Shown in pieces: positions 42,769-52,767 of a stretch of DNA of 64,000 nucleotides. A model generated the notes under the pieces. That model searched no databases, was not told the origin of the DNA, and was given only the letters and a program-made list of their open reading frames with translations. Positions within the stretch are counted from its first letter, which is position 1, and each line of letters begins with the position of its first letter. The DNA lies in contig BSYQ01000002.1 of the NCBI GenBank assembly GCA_030272585.1, positions 3,100,001 through 3,164,000 of the forward strand. Direction: 5' to 3'. This DNA comes from Bryopsis sp. KO-2023 (lineage: Eukaryota; Chlorophyta; Ulvophyceae; Bryopsidales; Bryopsidaceae). Made by a program: the position numbers and the translations under genes.

Positions 42769-42927
42769 GGTACAGAAGCAACCGCCGCCACTGCTGTTGC
42801 TCTCTCAAAGCTCGCCATTGTAGGCCCCTCGGAACCTCAGTTTGTGGCAGACCATCCCTTCCTTTTTTTTATTGTCGACATTGAGGCTGGGGATGTTTTC
42901 TTCCAAGGGACCGTCACCTCGTTCTGA
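42769..42927 (+). CDS. serpin, C-terminal exon
   Basis: 52 residues to TGA at 42925-42927, directly after the acceptor GTTCTTCAG at 42768. It carries the two hallmarks of the serpin C-terminus: the reactive-loop hinge GTEATAATAVAL (P15 Gly, P14 Thr, then small residues) and the strand FVADHPFLFFI. The small-residue hinge is what inhibitory serpins need for loop insertion, so this was probably a protease inhibitor. The cleavage site falls near SKLAIVG; Leu or Lys could be P1, but the loop is longer than in alpha-1-antitrypsin, so the target cannot be read. The rest of the serpin fold (about 320 residues) is not visible upstream. The 43-53 kb retrotransposon inserted 76 bp downstream. Confidence 0.85.
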   Translation, partial: GTEATAATAVALSKLAIVGPSEPQFVADHPFLFFIVDIEAGDVFFQGTVTSF

Positions 42928-43003
42928 TCAAGGAACTGCCTGGAAGTATTTTTGACCCATCTTTTGAATTAAAAGAACGGGCTTATTTTTTAATAAGGAT
43001 GAA

Positions 43004-43037
43004 TGATAAGGGGGTACAGGACCCCGAGACACAAGCA

Positions 43038-43072
<35 letters not shown>

Positions 43073-43175
43073 TCACTGGGAAGATTAATTTTTACAGGAG
43101 GGCCCCCTGCCCTATAAACCCTGTCGTACTCCCAATTGTACTACAACATCACCCTAAACCCGAGTTCTACTATCA
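43004..43175 (-). repeat. 3' LTR
   Basis: 172 bp with TG...CA ends, very short for a Ty3 element of this size. It contains adjoining CA and GA repeats. Confidence 0.92.
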
Positions 43176-43459
43176 ATTTGTCCCCCCCCCCACGAGAGGG
43201 TGTCCACACCCTTCACAACCCTGGAAAGAAAGAAAGAAAAAGGTCGAACTAGAAGAAAAAGAAACCCCAAACAAACTCACAACAAAAACCCCAACTAAAC
43301 GTCAAACGAAACCCCAAACAAACCTATGAAAAATCCCAAACCAAACCCATGCTCAACCCCACAGAAAAACCCCGTTCTGTCTTGAGGCTTGGTCTCTGGC
43401 TTGGACGGTAGCTTGGTCTCCGGCTTGGTCTGCTTTTCGTTGTCACTCCAGAAGCCATC

Positions 43460-45229
43460 TCAGCCGCCGGCTGGTTGTTCAGCTGGTTCGTCAGCTGGTT
43501 CATCGACTGGCTCTGCCACCAAGTCGATCGGAGGCTCGTCCTCATCCAAATCCAAAGGAGGGAAATCCTCATCCAAAGGTGGAGGAAGAGGTCCCAAAGA
43601 CGAGGGCTCCGAGGATGGACTCCTGCTGGACACGGAAGGACTTTTTCCTTCGTCCTGTTTTGGGTCTTGTTCTCCTTTTGTTTCTGGTTCGGGTGTTCTC
43701 TCTTTTTCTTGCTTCTCATACTCCTCCGCCCACTTTTTCACCAACGAACCCAAGCGCTTCAGGGCAAGGCCTTTCGGAAAGCCCATGTCCCTTCTCAAGC
43801 ACTGATAGCACTCGGTGAGAGTCTGGGTCGTGGGTGGAGCCTGGAGGAGGGGCTGGAAGTCTGGCTCCCGCATGTCCAAACGTAGGTCCTTCAGCTGAAC
43901 CTGTGGCGGGTCGATTCGCTGTTCCTGCCACACCCCGTATAAGCGCACGAGGATAATCATGAGGTTCCAGTGGGTCCGGCACACCGTGTGGTTCGTGCAT
44001 GTGGTGATCACGTAGCTATCCGCCAGCGCCGGCGGCGAATAGCACCACAAACAGATCGGTGGCTTTTCCCCACGCCTGTCCTTGAACCTCTTGGACATGT
44101 CGGTGAGCGCCTCCTCTTCCTCTCTCTCCTTCCTTTTCTTGGGCGCCGACTTTTCGTCGGTCTTTCCCCCGGTCTGTCCCCCGGTCAGGTCGCGGATTCT
44201 CCTGGGTTGTGGCTCCGAGATCATATCGTCTGCAACGTCGGGAACTTCGAAGTGCCCCGGTGCACGATTTCTGATTCTCTCGAGCGTTTTGTCCACCTGC
44301 GTATAGTCATACCCGGCTAACCGGTGGTTAACCGGAACGTTTCCTTTGCCGTAGTAGACAGGCTCCTCTCCGTCTCTGATCGCAGCAGCAGCTCCAGCAC
44401 CCTGCTCGATGATGTCGTCCATCGTCGCCCGACAAAGGTTTTCCACATAGTCCCCAAGGCGTGCGGGAACGCTGTGGAGCAACCGGCTCATCAACCCGGA
44501 CTGTGCCTCAGACGAGTACACAGCCGTTTGCCAGGCCGACCTTTCGTCTGTGGACGTCAGGTGCGGCTGCTGTTTCGTCAACTGCGATTGCAGCTTTTTC
44601 TGCGTCTGGTTCGCAGTGTCGAGTTCCTTTTGAAGCTGCCTCAGCTCCTGTTCGGCTGTTCCTCTCGCTTGTTGAGCGATTTTCAGATCGTGTTCAAGTT
44701 GGGTTACTTGATTGCAGAGTCTTTGAGCTGCACCCTCGAACTTTTTCAGGTGCTTCTCTGCTTGATCCGCCCGCGCGCGTTGTGCGTCGCGTTCTGCCCG
44801 GAGTTCCAACACATCGTCTTGTAACCGTTGACACCTAGCTTGGAGAGTAGCTGGGTCGGCGTCACGGTCGAGTGTTTTTCCTGTTTTGGAACTAGGTTTT
44901 TCCGGCAGTTTTTCCGGCAACTCTGTCGGTGGGCGAATCACGATCTTGGAGGTTCCTTTCAACAACGAAGTCTCGAAGTTCCGAAGTTTTGAAAGTACCG
45001 AAGGAGGTGGGAGAGTTTTCATGAGTTTCGCCTTAGGTGGGGTGATAAGTGGTTTAGGTTCCCCTCTGGGTGGGCAAGCGTCGGCGAGAGTTCCACTCTG
45101 CCCTTTTCCGCCTTTCTCGCCGCCACTGCCTTTTGTTTTTCCGCTGCCACCCAGCTGTTTTCCACTTGACTCCTTTCCCTGAACCGCTTTTTCACCACTG
45201 CGCCACATGATCGGGCTGTGCTTTGGCAT
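43460..45229 (-). CDS. third ORF of the 43-53 kb chromovirus
   Basis: 589 residues downstream of pol in sense orientation, separated from it by about 620 bp. Order: basic Gly/Lys-rich head, coiled coil (about residues 130-235, LQARCQRLQDDVLELRAERD), a mid region with no match, then CLWC (near 393), C-x3-H-x2-C-x2-H-W (CTNHTVCRTHW, near 411-421), a second pair CYQC (near 470), and an acidic Pro-rich tail. Overall identity with the nested pair's third ORF is low, but the metal-ligand pattern and order are the same. There is no signal peptide or membrane segment. Confidence 0.85.
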   Translation of the reverse strand: MPKHSPIMWRSGEKAVQGKESSGKQLGGSGKTKGSGGEKGGKGQSGTLADACPPRGEPKPLITPPKAKLMKTLPPPSVLSKLRNFETSLLKGTSKIVIRPPTELPEKLPEKPSSKTGKTLDRDADPATLQARCQRLQDDVLELRAERDAQRARADQAEKHLKKFEGAAQRLCNQVTQLEHDLKIAQQARGTAEQELRQLQKELDTANQTQKKLQSQLTKQQPHLTSTDERSAWQTAVYSSEAQSGLMSRLLHSVPARLGDYVENLCRATMDDIIEQGAGAAAAIRDGEEPVYYGKGNVPVNHRLAGYDYTQVDKTLERIRNRAPGHFEVPDVADDMISEPQPRRIRDLTGGQTGGKTDEKSAPKKRKEREEEEALTDMSKRFKDRRGEKPPICLWCYSPPALADSYVITTCTNHTVCRTHWNLMIILVRLYGVWQEQRIDPPQVQLKDLRLDMREPDFQPLLQAPPTTQTLTECYQCLRRDMGFPKGLALKRLGSLVKKWAEEYEKQEKERTPEPETKGEQDPKQDEGKSPSVSSRSPSSEPSSLGPLPPPLDEDFPPLDLDEDEPPIDLVAEPVDEPADEPAEQPAGG

Positions 45230-45851
45230 TCTCTTTTTTTCTGGCTGCGCTTAGTTCTCCGACTAGTCTCCGACTTTTCTGTATGCGCGCCGAGAATAAC
45301 CAGGACAAAATGATCGCAAGTCCGCTTTAAGATACGCTAGGCGTATTAGCTAACGTACCTTTGTAACGTGACACTCTATGGAGGTCACCGTCACCACACG
45401 GGTTCGTGCCTATTTGATTTTACCCTAACTTGCTTATGTCAACTCAGTTCCACCTGCGGCGCAATCACGTGACCTCCAGGTCGGACATTAACCCATCATT
45501 TGATCCAATGTCCCCATCACCTGTTGTCAGTCGCTATGAGCGTGTGAGTTGTGCGTTAGGTAAACCTCCCCGGAAAGAAAACTGACCCCTAGCCCGTCCT
45601 GCGAACCGTCCACAGTTCTGTCACGGGAAAAGATAGCAACCCGTTCGCCGGAAAAGATGGAAACTTTCCCTAGGAAAAGATGGAAACTTTCCCTAGGCTT
45701 TTCCGGGAGTTCTACTTGGTGCTCTTTTCCTAAGTCTTTTTGGTATCCCATCTGGATAGCGTTCCAAATCGACTTTCTCGGCTTAATATTTTTCCCCCAG
45801 CTGGAAGGATAGTATTAAGTCGAACGTGAACAGAGTGGTAATGATCCCTGT

Positions 45852-48800
45852 TTAGGTTCGAGTTCTGCGTTGGGCCCTAGTCTTTTTCTTAGACTGGGTC
45901 ACTTGTTTATTCTCCGGTTTGTTGGCTAAGTACTCCTTAAGCAAGTCCTGGGCATTGGCCAGGTGGCTTTCTGGCTCCCAGGTGAATTCCATCAAATCGT
46001 AGCCCTTCCAAAGGATCAGGTACTCCTTACGAGTAGTGCCCCGATCTCTGAGGATGCGCTCGACCTCGAATTCGATGGTTCCATCCACTAGCTCCCCCTC
46101 TGGAGCGTCTATCTCTCGCTGATCGTCATCAAGCCGAGAGTAAGCCTTCAATTTCGACACATGGAAAGTTGGGTGGATTTTCCAGTGGTCGGGAAGGTCA
46201 AGACGGTAGGCGACAGCCCCAATTCGGCTAGCCACCCGGAAAGGTCCAACAAATCGCCGGCGGATTTTCGGTGGGATTTTCTGAAGTGAAGCAAGGGGAA
46301 TATACTTGCTTTGTACCAGCACTTCATCGCCAACCTGAAAATCCACTTTCCTTCGACGTTTGTTTGCTGAGGTGCACATGCGGTTCTGTGCCTCTGCGTA
46401 TTTCGCCTTAGCGTTTCGCATTTGGTCGTCCATTCGACGTACCATCTCAGCCGCCATTTCCGATTCATCGCCCGTCCGAACTCCCTTCCTGGCAACAACT
46501 ATCTGCCCCATGTTCTGGCCATACAGAAGATGGGCTGGCGCGTAGCCTGTGGAGACATTCCGTGAATTATTTGCGGCAAATTCCGCGGTTGGCAAATAAT
46601 CCACCCAACGGTCTGGGTACCGTTCCACATACGGACGCAGGAAATCCTCCATCACCCGGATGGTGACTTCCGACTGCCCATCCGTTTGAGGATGGTATGC
46701 AGTGCTCATCCGGAGCTGGGTACCTAAAAGTTTGAAAAGGGAGGTCCAGAACAAACTTGTGAACCTTGGATCCCGATCCGAAACTATGATTTTAGGCAGC
46801 CCGTAGTGTTTGTATATGTTCTCCACGAACAGCTTTGCGTATTCTGGCGCCGTGATAGTTTTGTTACAGGGTACGAACCTCGCATACTTCGTCAATCGGT
46901 CTACAAAGACAGCGATTGCTGTAAAGCCATGGGAAGACGGTAGGTCTGTAACCAAGTCCGTCGTGATCTGTTCCCATTTCTGGTCTGGGATAGGCAACGG
47001 CTGCAAAAGACCTTTCTGTCTTTGCAAGTCCGATTTGTTTAGTTGACAAGTTGGGCACGTTTTCACGTATGCCTTTACGGCTAACCCAACGCCTTTCCAC
47101 CAGTAACTGCGGGTAAGTACTTCGGTCATGCGGTCTGCTCCAACATGACCTGCACTGGGAACGTCGTGATGCTCTTCCAGAATCCGTTTCTGGAAAGAAG
47201 CAGGGACCACAAGCAAACTAGGACCTGGGTCTGTTTTGGTATAATACAAGAACCCGTCGTCCAGCTTGTATTGCGGAGAAACCCCTCGTTCCATCCTTTC
47301 AAAGATAGGCTTGAGTTGTTCATCACTTCTCAAAGCCTCTTTCCATGCCTCCTGCTCTGCCACTTCCCAAGTGGAGAGGTTATTGAGCTGGTCTGGCGGA
47401 CCAGGAAGGCTCCGGGATAACGCATCAGCCAAGACATTGGCTTTCCCCTGGATATAGACGATTTTTGGACCTATGGATTGGAAAAACCCTGAGTTTAACC
47501 ACCGGGTTTGGGTCCGCGACAACGTGCTCTGGTTCATGAAGTGGGTGATCGGTTTGTGGTCCGTCAACACCTTCACACCCCCATCGCATCCCTCAAGGTA
47601 GTGTCGCCACTGGGCTAAAGCATATGCTATTGCCCCCAGCTCCCGCTCATATGCGGAGTATCGCGTTTCAGCTGGTTTTAATCGTCTGGAAAGGTATGCA
47701 ATTGGTTGCAAACCTTTCCCATGATCCTGGGTAAGAACCGCTCCATATGCAGTTCCAGATGCATCCGTTATTACGGTGTACTCCTTAGCCGGGTCAGGAA
47801 GGAGTAAGATCGGTGCGCGGCTAATCCGATCCTTAAGTTCGTTGTAGGCATTGCGTTGGTTCAGCCCCCATTCCCAGACAGTATCCTTCTTGGTTAGATC
47901 TGTCAAGGGACTCGCAATCCTAGCGAACTCAGGAATGAACTTACGATAGTAAGACACCATTCCCAGGAAACTTCGCACATCAGTGACCGAAGTTAACTCC
48001 TTCCATTGTTGAATAGCCTTAACCTTATCCTGCATCGGTTGAAGGCCTTTTTCCGACAAATGATACCCCAGGTAGTCCGTCTCTGCTACCCCTACTTCGC
48101 ACTTACTGGCTTTTGCGTACAACTTATGTTTCCGCAATCGTTCAAAGACCAGTTTTAGGTGCTCGACGTGCTCTTCCACCGAGTTGGAAAAGACCAGGAT
48201 GTCGTCGATAAACACCACTACAAACTCGTCAAGGAACTCCCCCAGCAAATCCTGAACCATGGTCTGGAACTGGGCTGGGCAGTTGGTCATTCCGAACGGA
48301 CACACGAGAAACTCGAAATGTCCGTATCTCGTCCGGAATGCCGTCTTGGGAGTATCCTTGGGTCGAACGGGAAACTGCCAGTAGCCTGAGCGGAGGTCAA
48401 TCTTCGTATAGATCTTCGCTCGGGCGAGACGGTCCATTAACTCCTCAGGAAGAGGGAGTGGATACCTATTTTTTACCGTGAACTTGTTTATCCAACGGTA
48501 ATCCACACACATTCTCAACCCTCCGTCTTTCTTGGGAACAAAGAGTATGGGTGCGCCCCAGGGACTCTCGGAGGGTCGGATCTTCCTTTGCTCGAGGAGG
48601 TAATCCACCTGTGTCCTAACTTCGTCCAGCTCGGCTGGAGAGAGTTTGTACAAGGGACGGTGGATTGGGGTCATTTGTTCGTCCTCCAGGTCCACCTTAA
48701 ATTCGTGGCCTTTTCTGACTGGAGGAACGCCGGGTGGTAAGTCTTTCGGGAACACATCCTTGAAACTTGTGAGGACAGTCTTGATCCTTGGGTCGAGACC

Positions 48801-49970
48801 CGAATGCATTACCTTTTCCACATCTGGCTGGAGATAAGCCGGTGTGGTTCCAGTAGCGTTCAAACGCTCTTCTGGAATTCCCGGATATGGATACTGCATG
48901 AGGTGTGCCATATCGTCCGGGGTGGTTGGTCGTACAACCACAAGGTATGCCTGATCAATTTCTGGACTGTTCTTCACGAGCGAGAATAACTTCTTCGCTG
49001 AGACTGTATCAATAGCCGGTGCTAGGTGCTGTAAGTAGTCTGATGGTCGTTCCTTCATAGGAACAGTTGTCCATCCAGCACCCACTGGAACTTTGAGCGT
49101 GCCTGTTGCAAAGTCCAGTTTGGGATTGGTCTGCATCAACCAAGGAAGCCCTAATATCATGTCATATGAAAGGTTTGGGAAGACGTCTGCGGAAAGGGTT
49201 GTGGTATAAGTACCCATCCTGAGCTGCAAGTCTTCGCATCGCCGATCAAGTGAACATAGGGTTCCGTCCGCCAAAGTGACTCCCTTTTTGCACTCGGTTG
49301 TTTCGAGTTTCAGTCTCGTGACTAGTTTCTTGGTAATGTAGTTCTCCGTTGCACCACAATCAACATAGGCGGAGATCGGTACTCCTCCTAATCTGGCTCG
49401 GATCTCATATCCCATAAATTTCAAATGGTTAGGACCTCCTAGTGGTAACATACGCTCAGAAGGTGAATACTGACCTTCATCCACTTTTTGTCCTCTACCT
49501 GTTCCCTGAACAGGGGCTGCTGACTCGTCAGTTGGTGGTGAACGAGTGGCAGGCTTATTTGATTCCCTTGCGGGTTCCCTTCCTTCCGGACTTCGTTTCG
49601 TTCCTTGAGGCGGGAACGATACCGAATTCTCAGTTCCTTCAGGACTACCAAGGTCTCCATGAACAGAGTCGACAGGTTCCGAACTTGATTCTGAACTTGT
49701 CCTAGTAAGCGTGCTGCACTTACTGGATCGAGTTTCCAACTTAGCACTCATAATCGATCCCTCTGCACCTTGGGTAGCATTCTTTTCTATTTCCCCTTGT
49801 GCTCTTTTATTCACTTCTGCATTTCGAGCTAACCTTTCTTTTCTAAGAAGTTTCTGGCGCTGCTTATATCTGTGACGGCGTGCCCTTCTGCGTTTCGCCG
49901 AACGAGTCTGGGCTCTGTTCATCCGGCTTTTTCGTTTAACCATTTCTTGAACTTTTCGCCCTCTGGACAC
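45852..49970 (-). CDS. pol: Pol polyprotein of the 43-53 kb chromovirus
   Basis: 1372 residues. A very basic head overlaps the end of the gag region by about 50 bp in another frame. Then come a retropepsin with AYVDCGATENYI (near 199-210; Cys after the catalytic Asp, as in the nested pair), RT with VVFIDDILVFS, RNase H with VITDASGTAYGAV, integrase with HHCC finger and the DDE core (ITTDLVTDLP, SDRDPRFTS, GQSEVT), a chromodomain (EYLILWKGYDLMEFTWEP) and a basic tail ending near SKKKTRAQRRT. The uninterrupted frame and complete domain set suggest recent activity. Confidence 0.95.
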   Translation of the reverse strand: MSRGRKVQEMVKRKSRMNRAQTRSAKRRRARRHRYKQRQKLLRKERLARNAEVNKRAQGEIEKNATQGAEGSIMSAKLETRSSKCSTLTRTSSESSSEPVDSVHGDLGSPEGTENSVSFPPQGTKRSPEGREPARESNKPATRSPPTDESAAPVQGTGRGQKVDEGQYSPSERMLPLGGPNHLKFMGYEIRARLGGVPISAYVDCGATENYITKKLVTRLKLETTECKKGVTLADGTLCSLDRRCEDLQLRMGTYTTTLSADVFPNLSYDMILGLPWLMQTNPKLDFATGTLKVPVGAGWTTVPMKERPSDYLQHLAPAIDTVSAKKLFSLVKNSPEIDQAYLVVVRPTTPDDMAHLMQYPYPGIPEERLNATGTTPAYLQPDVEKVMHSGLDPRIKTVLTSFKDVFPKDLPPGVPPVRKGHEFKVDLEDEQMTPIHRPLYKLSPAELDEVRTQVDYLLEQRKIRPSESPWGAPILFVPKKDGGLRMCVDYRWINKFTVKNRYPLPLPEELMDRLARAKIYTKIDLRSGYWQFPVRPKDTPKTAFRTRYGHFEFLVCPFGMTNCPAQFQTMVQDLLGEFLDEFVVVFIDDILVFSNSVEEHVEHLKLVFERLRKHKLYAKASKCEVGVAETDYLGYHLSEKGLQPMQDKVKAIQQWKELTSVTDVRSFLGMVSYYRKFIPEFARIASPLTDLTKKDTVWEWGLNQRNAYNELKDRISRAPILLLPDPAKEYTVITDASGTAYGAVLTQDHGKGLQPIAYLSRRLKPAETRYSAYERELGAIAYALAQWRHYLEGCDGGVKVLTDHKPITHFMNQSTLSRTQTRWLNSGFFQSIGPKIVYIQGKANVLADALSRSLPGPPDQLNNLSTWEVAEQEAWKEALRSDEQLKPIFERMERGVSPQYKLDDGFLYYTKTDPGPSLLVVPASFQKRILEEHHDVPSAGHVGADRMTEVLTRSYWWKGVGLAVKAYVKTCPTCQLNKSDLQRQKGLLQPLPIPDQKWEQITTDLVTDLPSSHGFTAIAVFVDRLTKYARFVPCNKTITAPEYAKLFVENIYKHYGLPKIIVSDRDPRFTSLFWTSLFKLLGTQLRMSTAYHPQTDGQSEVTIRVMEDFLRPYVERYPDRWVDYLPTAEFAANNSRNVSTGYAPAHLLYGQNMGQIVVARKGVRTGDESEMAAEMVRRMDDQMRNAKAKYAEAQNRMCTSANKRRRKVDFQVGDEVLVQSKYIPLASLQKIPPKIRRRFVGPFRVASRIGAVAYRLDLPDHWKIHPTFHVSKLKAYSRLDDDQREIDAPEGELVDGTIEFEVERILRDRGTTRKEYLILWKGYDLMEFTWEPESHLANAQDLLKEYLANKPENKQVTQSKKKTRAQRRTRT

Positions 49971-51652
49971 TTACTTTGAATATGTCCAGTTTTTCCACAC
50001 ATATAGCATTTAGGATTTGCGCCTCCACCTCCACGTCCTTGATTCCTGCCACCACCTCGTCCGCGACCTCGGCCACCACCCCTTCCCCGACCTCGACCTT
50101 GGCCAATATTTTGTGCCTGGTCTGGCTGAGGTTGCTGTTGGCCACCCATCTGGTTTGCCTTATCAGTCTGGGGTTGGTTTTGCTTTTTATTTTGGCCTCG
50201 GCCTTTACCTCCGCGCCACCATCCGCGGCCACGAAAGTTTCCTCCTCCGGATGAGGCAATAGCATCAAGACGAGCCGCCGTCTGGATCGCCAACTCAATG
50301 CCGTGCGGCACTTGAGCCACAGTTTGTTGTTTGATATGGAACTTTAACCCGTCCACGAAGAAGAAGTATTGCTCTTCATCTGTCATGTTGGGAATCCTCA
50401 GCACCTGTTCTCGGAAAGCAACAATGTACTGATGCACTGACCCAGTCTGTTTCAGGTTCCGTAAGGAACGCCTGGCTACATCAGACATTCTGGTGGGTTC
50501 AAATGCTTGGACCAGTTCCTCAACAAACTCAATCCAATTTGTGATTGGATGTCTTTTTCCTTCCCTTGTACGCAGATCCTGAACGTTTCGCCACTGAGCA
50601 GCAGCTCCGGTCAGGTTACTGCGGAAGAGCCTGAACCATACGCTCTCATCGATGTCCAAAGTCTGGCAATAGACCGTCATTTCTAGTTGCCAATCTCTGA
50701 TCCATCGCTGACCATCACCTGAGAAGGCCTTGGGGAAAGGAATACGAACGGATGACGGAATCCGTCCGTGGCGATCTTGCGGAGCAGCAAAGCCTTGGTT
50801 AGGGTCTGGAGGACCCCCACCTCCACCTCCGCCACCTCCACCTCCACCTGGGTGGTACGGCCATCCACCACCTCCACCTCCACCTGGTCCTGAAGGGAAA
50901 GATCCCCCTCCACTTCCAGGTGGTCCTCCTCCGCCTCCGCCTCCACCCCCAGGCCCACCTCCGGGTCCCCCTCCACCACCACCAGATCGATTTCCACCCT
51001 GTGGCTGGCTTGATGGAGTTGAGGGATAAGAACCCCACCCGTAATACGGGTTACTCGCGGAAGGTGCTCCGTATTGATTTACGGATTGTCCCAAACTTGG
51101 TTGGGTGCCTGGTTGGTTTCCTGGTTGGTTTCCTGGTTGGGTACCAGGTTGGGTGTTCAGAGCCGGGATTGGATAGAAGACAGACAGCGGAACTGTCGTC
51201 AGTGGTTGTGTTAACATGGATGTCGTTGGTGGTAATACACTCGTTACAGGGGCACTAAGTATGGGTCTGGCCGTGCCAAGTTGACCCGCTTGGCCGAATG
51301 GTGCGCCCATTGCCATCGTTTGTGGCGGCGCGGGACTCCATGCAGTCCGTGTTCTTGGGGATGTAAATAATCCCCAGGAAGATGGAGAACCTCCACCCAC
51401 GGAGTCGGCGACAGTTGTCGATGGGCTGCGACCACCCAATCCTCCTAACGTGGTTAGACCAGTAAAAGTACTCAGATCCGGAACAGGTGGTACCGGAAAT
51501 GGGATACTGGTAAGAGGAGTGGATGACACAAAAGGAACGCTTGTGGCTGCAGCTGTCGTGGCCGGCAAAGTGACCGTGCCAGTTCCTGTTCCCATCATAC
51601 CCACTACAACTGGGTCCTGAGCCGGGACTCGAACTTTCTCCCGTTTTTCCAC
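49919..51652 (-). CDS. gag: Gag-region ORF with capsid and CCHC knuckle
   Basis: 577-residue frame. The N-terminal half is Pro/Gly/Ser-rich with long Gly runs. The Ty3 capsid region follows (IRDWQLEMTVYCQTL, TGAAAQWRNVQDL, LKQTGSVHQYIVAFREQVL), then an Arg/Gly-rich stretch and one CCHC knuckle, CYMCGKTGHIQSKC, near the C-terminus. It corresponds to the C-terminal two-thirds of the 883-residue Gag of the nested pair. Confidence 0.85.
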   Translation of the reverse strand: MEKREKVRVPAQDPVVVGMMGTGTGTVTLPATTAAATSVPFVSSTPLTSIPFPVPPVPDLSTFTGLTTLGGLGGRSPSTTVADSVGGGSPSSWGLFTSPRTRTAWSPAPPQTMAMGAPFGQAGQLGTARPILSAPVTSVLPPTTSMLTQPLTTVPLSVFYPIPALNTQPGTQPGNQPGNQPGTQPSLGQSVNQYGAPSASNPYYGWGSYPSTPSSQPQGGNRSGGGGGGPGGGPGGGGGGGGGPPGSGGGSFPSGPGGGGGGGWPYHPGGGGGGGGGGGGPPDPNQGFAAPQDRHGRIPSSVRIPFPKAFSGDGQRWIRDWQLEMTVYCQTLDIDESVWFRLFRSNLTGAAAQWRNVQDLRTREGKRHPITNWIEFVEELVQAFEPTRMSDVARRSLRNLKQTGSVHQYIVAFREQVLRIPNMTDEEQYFFFVDGLKFHIKQQTVAQVPHGIELAIQTAARLDAIASSGGGNFRGRGWWRGGKGRGQNKKQNQPQTDKANQMGGQQQPQPDQAQNIGQGRGRGRGGGRGRGRGGGRNQGRGGGGANPKCYMCGKTGHIQSKCPEGEKFKKWLNEKAG

Positions 51653-52767
51653 GCACTCAGTGTTTCCTTGAACTTAGAATCAACATACTTGGATAGGTTA
51701 CTTTCCAAAGTCTGCTGTTTCTCTGTCGCGTCTGATAGAAATTTCTCCATCAGTTGCATCGACCTGTGTCCTCCTGCAGTGTCATCAGAACTCACACTGC
51801 CTCGTTCCGCTCTTCTTTGTTTGCGTTGTTCTTCGGCTTGGTGTAAGTCCCGCAACACTTTTAGGCTCTGGCTTACCAGGCCTGAGAGTGTATCTAGCTG
51901 GCCTTGGTGGTCGACTTGCTCGCACCGAGACTCATCAGTAGCCCTAGCAAGGTTATCCAGCGTTGTCTGCTGTAGGCGCATACCTTCAGCAACTTTTGTC
52001 AGAGAGGCTTGCAGAGACAGAATTTGTTTCTCCCTGAGCGCATTGTTTTGATCAACAGCTTCAGCTTGGGTACGAGCTGATTCCTGCATCCGATCGAGTC
52101 GCTCTTGCAGAATAGCCTCGTTATCATACTTTCCCAACAGATTTCTGTCGATCCGCTCTGTGGACTTTATATTCTGTTCCAGCAATTTGTGCTGGTGGTC
52201 TAACAATTTCTGTTGTCTTTCTATAGACTCAGTATTGTGTTTGACCAGCTTCTGGGCCTCCTTCCTGACATAGAGCACGAACTGCTCATATTCCTCTTTC
52301 AGGTCGCCTTTTAAGGTCGACTCTGCACGCTGAACCTGCTCGTGAACTTGTCCTTCCAGGTTTTGTGCGACCTCCTGCACATTCGAGGAGACAGCGGCAT
52401 ACACATGCTCAGCTGTGTCCCGAAGTTGTCCCTCATCCACACCATGAACGTGCACCTCCTGCTGGTGGACGTTTATGTGCTGATGTTCATGGTGAAGGAT
52501 GTTGGTGACTTCTATTGTCGGGATGTCCTCCATATCCTCATCATACTCCTCGTCCCCGGACTCTTCCGACTCTTGTTCGTCGTCTAAGTCTTCGTCCGGT
52601 TCCTCAACCTGGTCGGGTACATGTCTGTCCCACTGCAAATCATGTATTTGCTGCGCTGGTGGGTGCACCACATCTGGATAGACCACGGGAATGAGTTGGT
52701 TATCCTCCACCACTTCCTCCTCAGGAGGTGGAATAGGTGGTAGTTGTGGCGGCGTCTGGCCGGACAT
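51604..52767 (-). CDS. gag: Gag-region ORF with coiled coil
   Basis: 387-residue frame from ATG at 52767, at the expected 5' end of the coding part. It has an acidic head (DEDLDDEQESEESGDEEYDE), then a long coiled coil (about residues 120-320) rich in Gln and Glu. It corresponds to the N-terminal part of the nested pair's Gag. It overlaps the capsid-bearing frame by about 50 bp. Confidence 0.8.
   Translation of the reverse strand: MSGQTPPQLPPIPPPEEEVVEDNQLIPVVYPDVVHPPAQQIHDLQWDRHVPDQVEEPDEDLDDEQESEESGDEEYDEDMEDIPTIEVTNILHHEHQHINVHQQEVHVHGVDEGQLRDTAEHVYAAVSSNVQEVAQNLEGQVHEQVQRAESTLKGDLKEEYEQFVLYVRKEAQKLVKHNTESIERQQKLLDHQHKLLEQNIKSTERIDRNLLGKYDNEAILQERLDRMQESARTQAEAVDQNNALREKQILSLQASLTKVAEGMRLQQTTLDNLARATDESRCEQVDHQGQLDTLSGLVSQSLKVLRDLHQAEEQRKQRRAERGSVSSDDTAGGHRSMQLMEKFLSDATEKQQTLESNLSKYVDSKFKETLSAWKNGRKFESRLRTQL

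Noticed and set aside
10476-45229. Third ORFs as envelope genes
   Set aside because: They have no signal peptide, no transmembrane segment and no furin-like site. They are coiled-coil, charged proteins with a Cys/His cluster.
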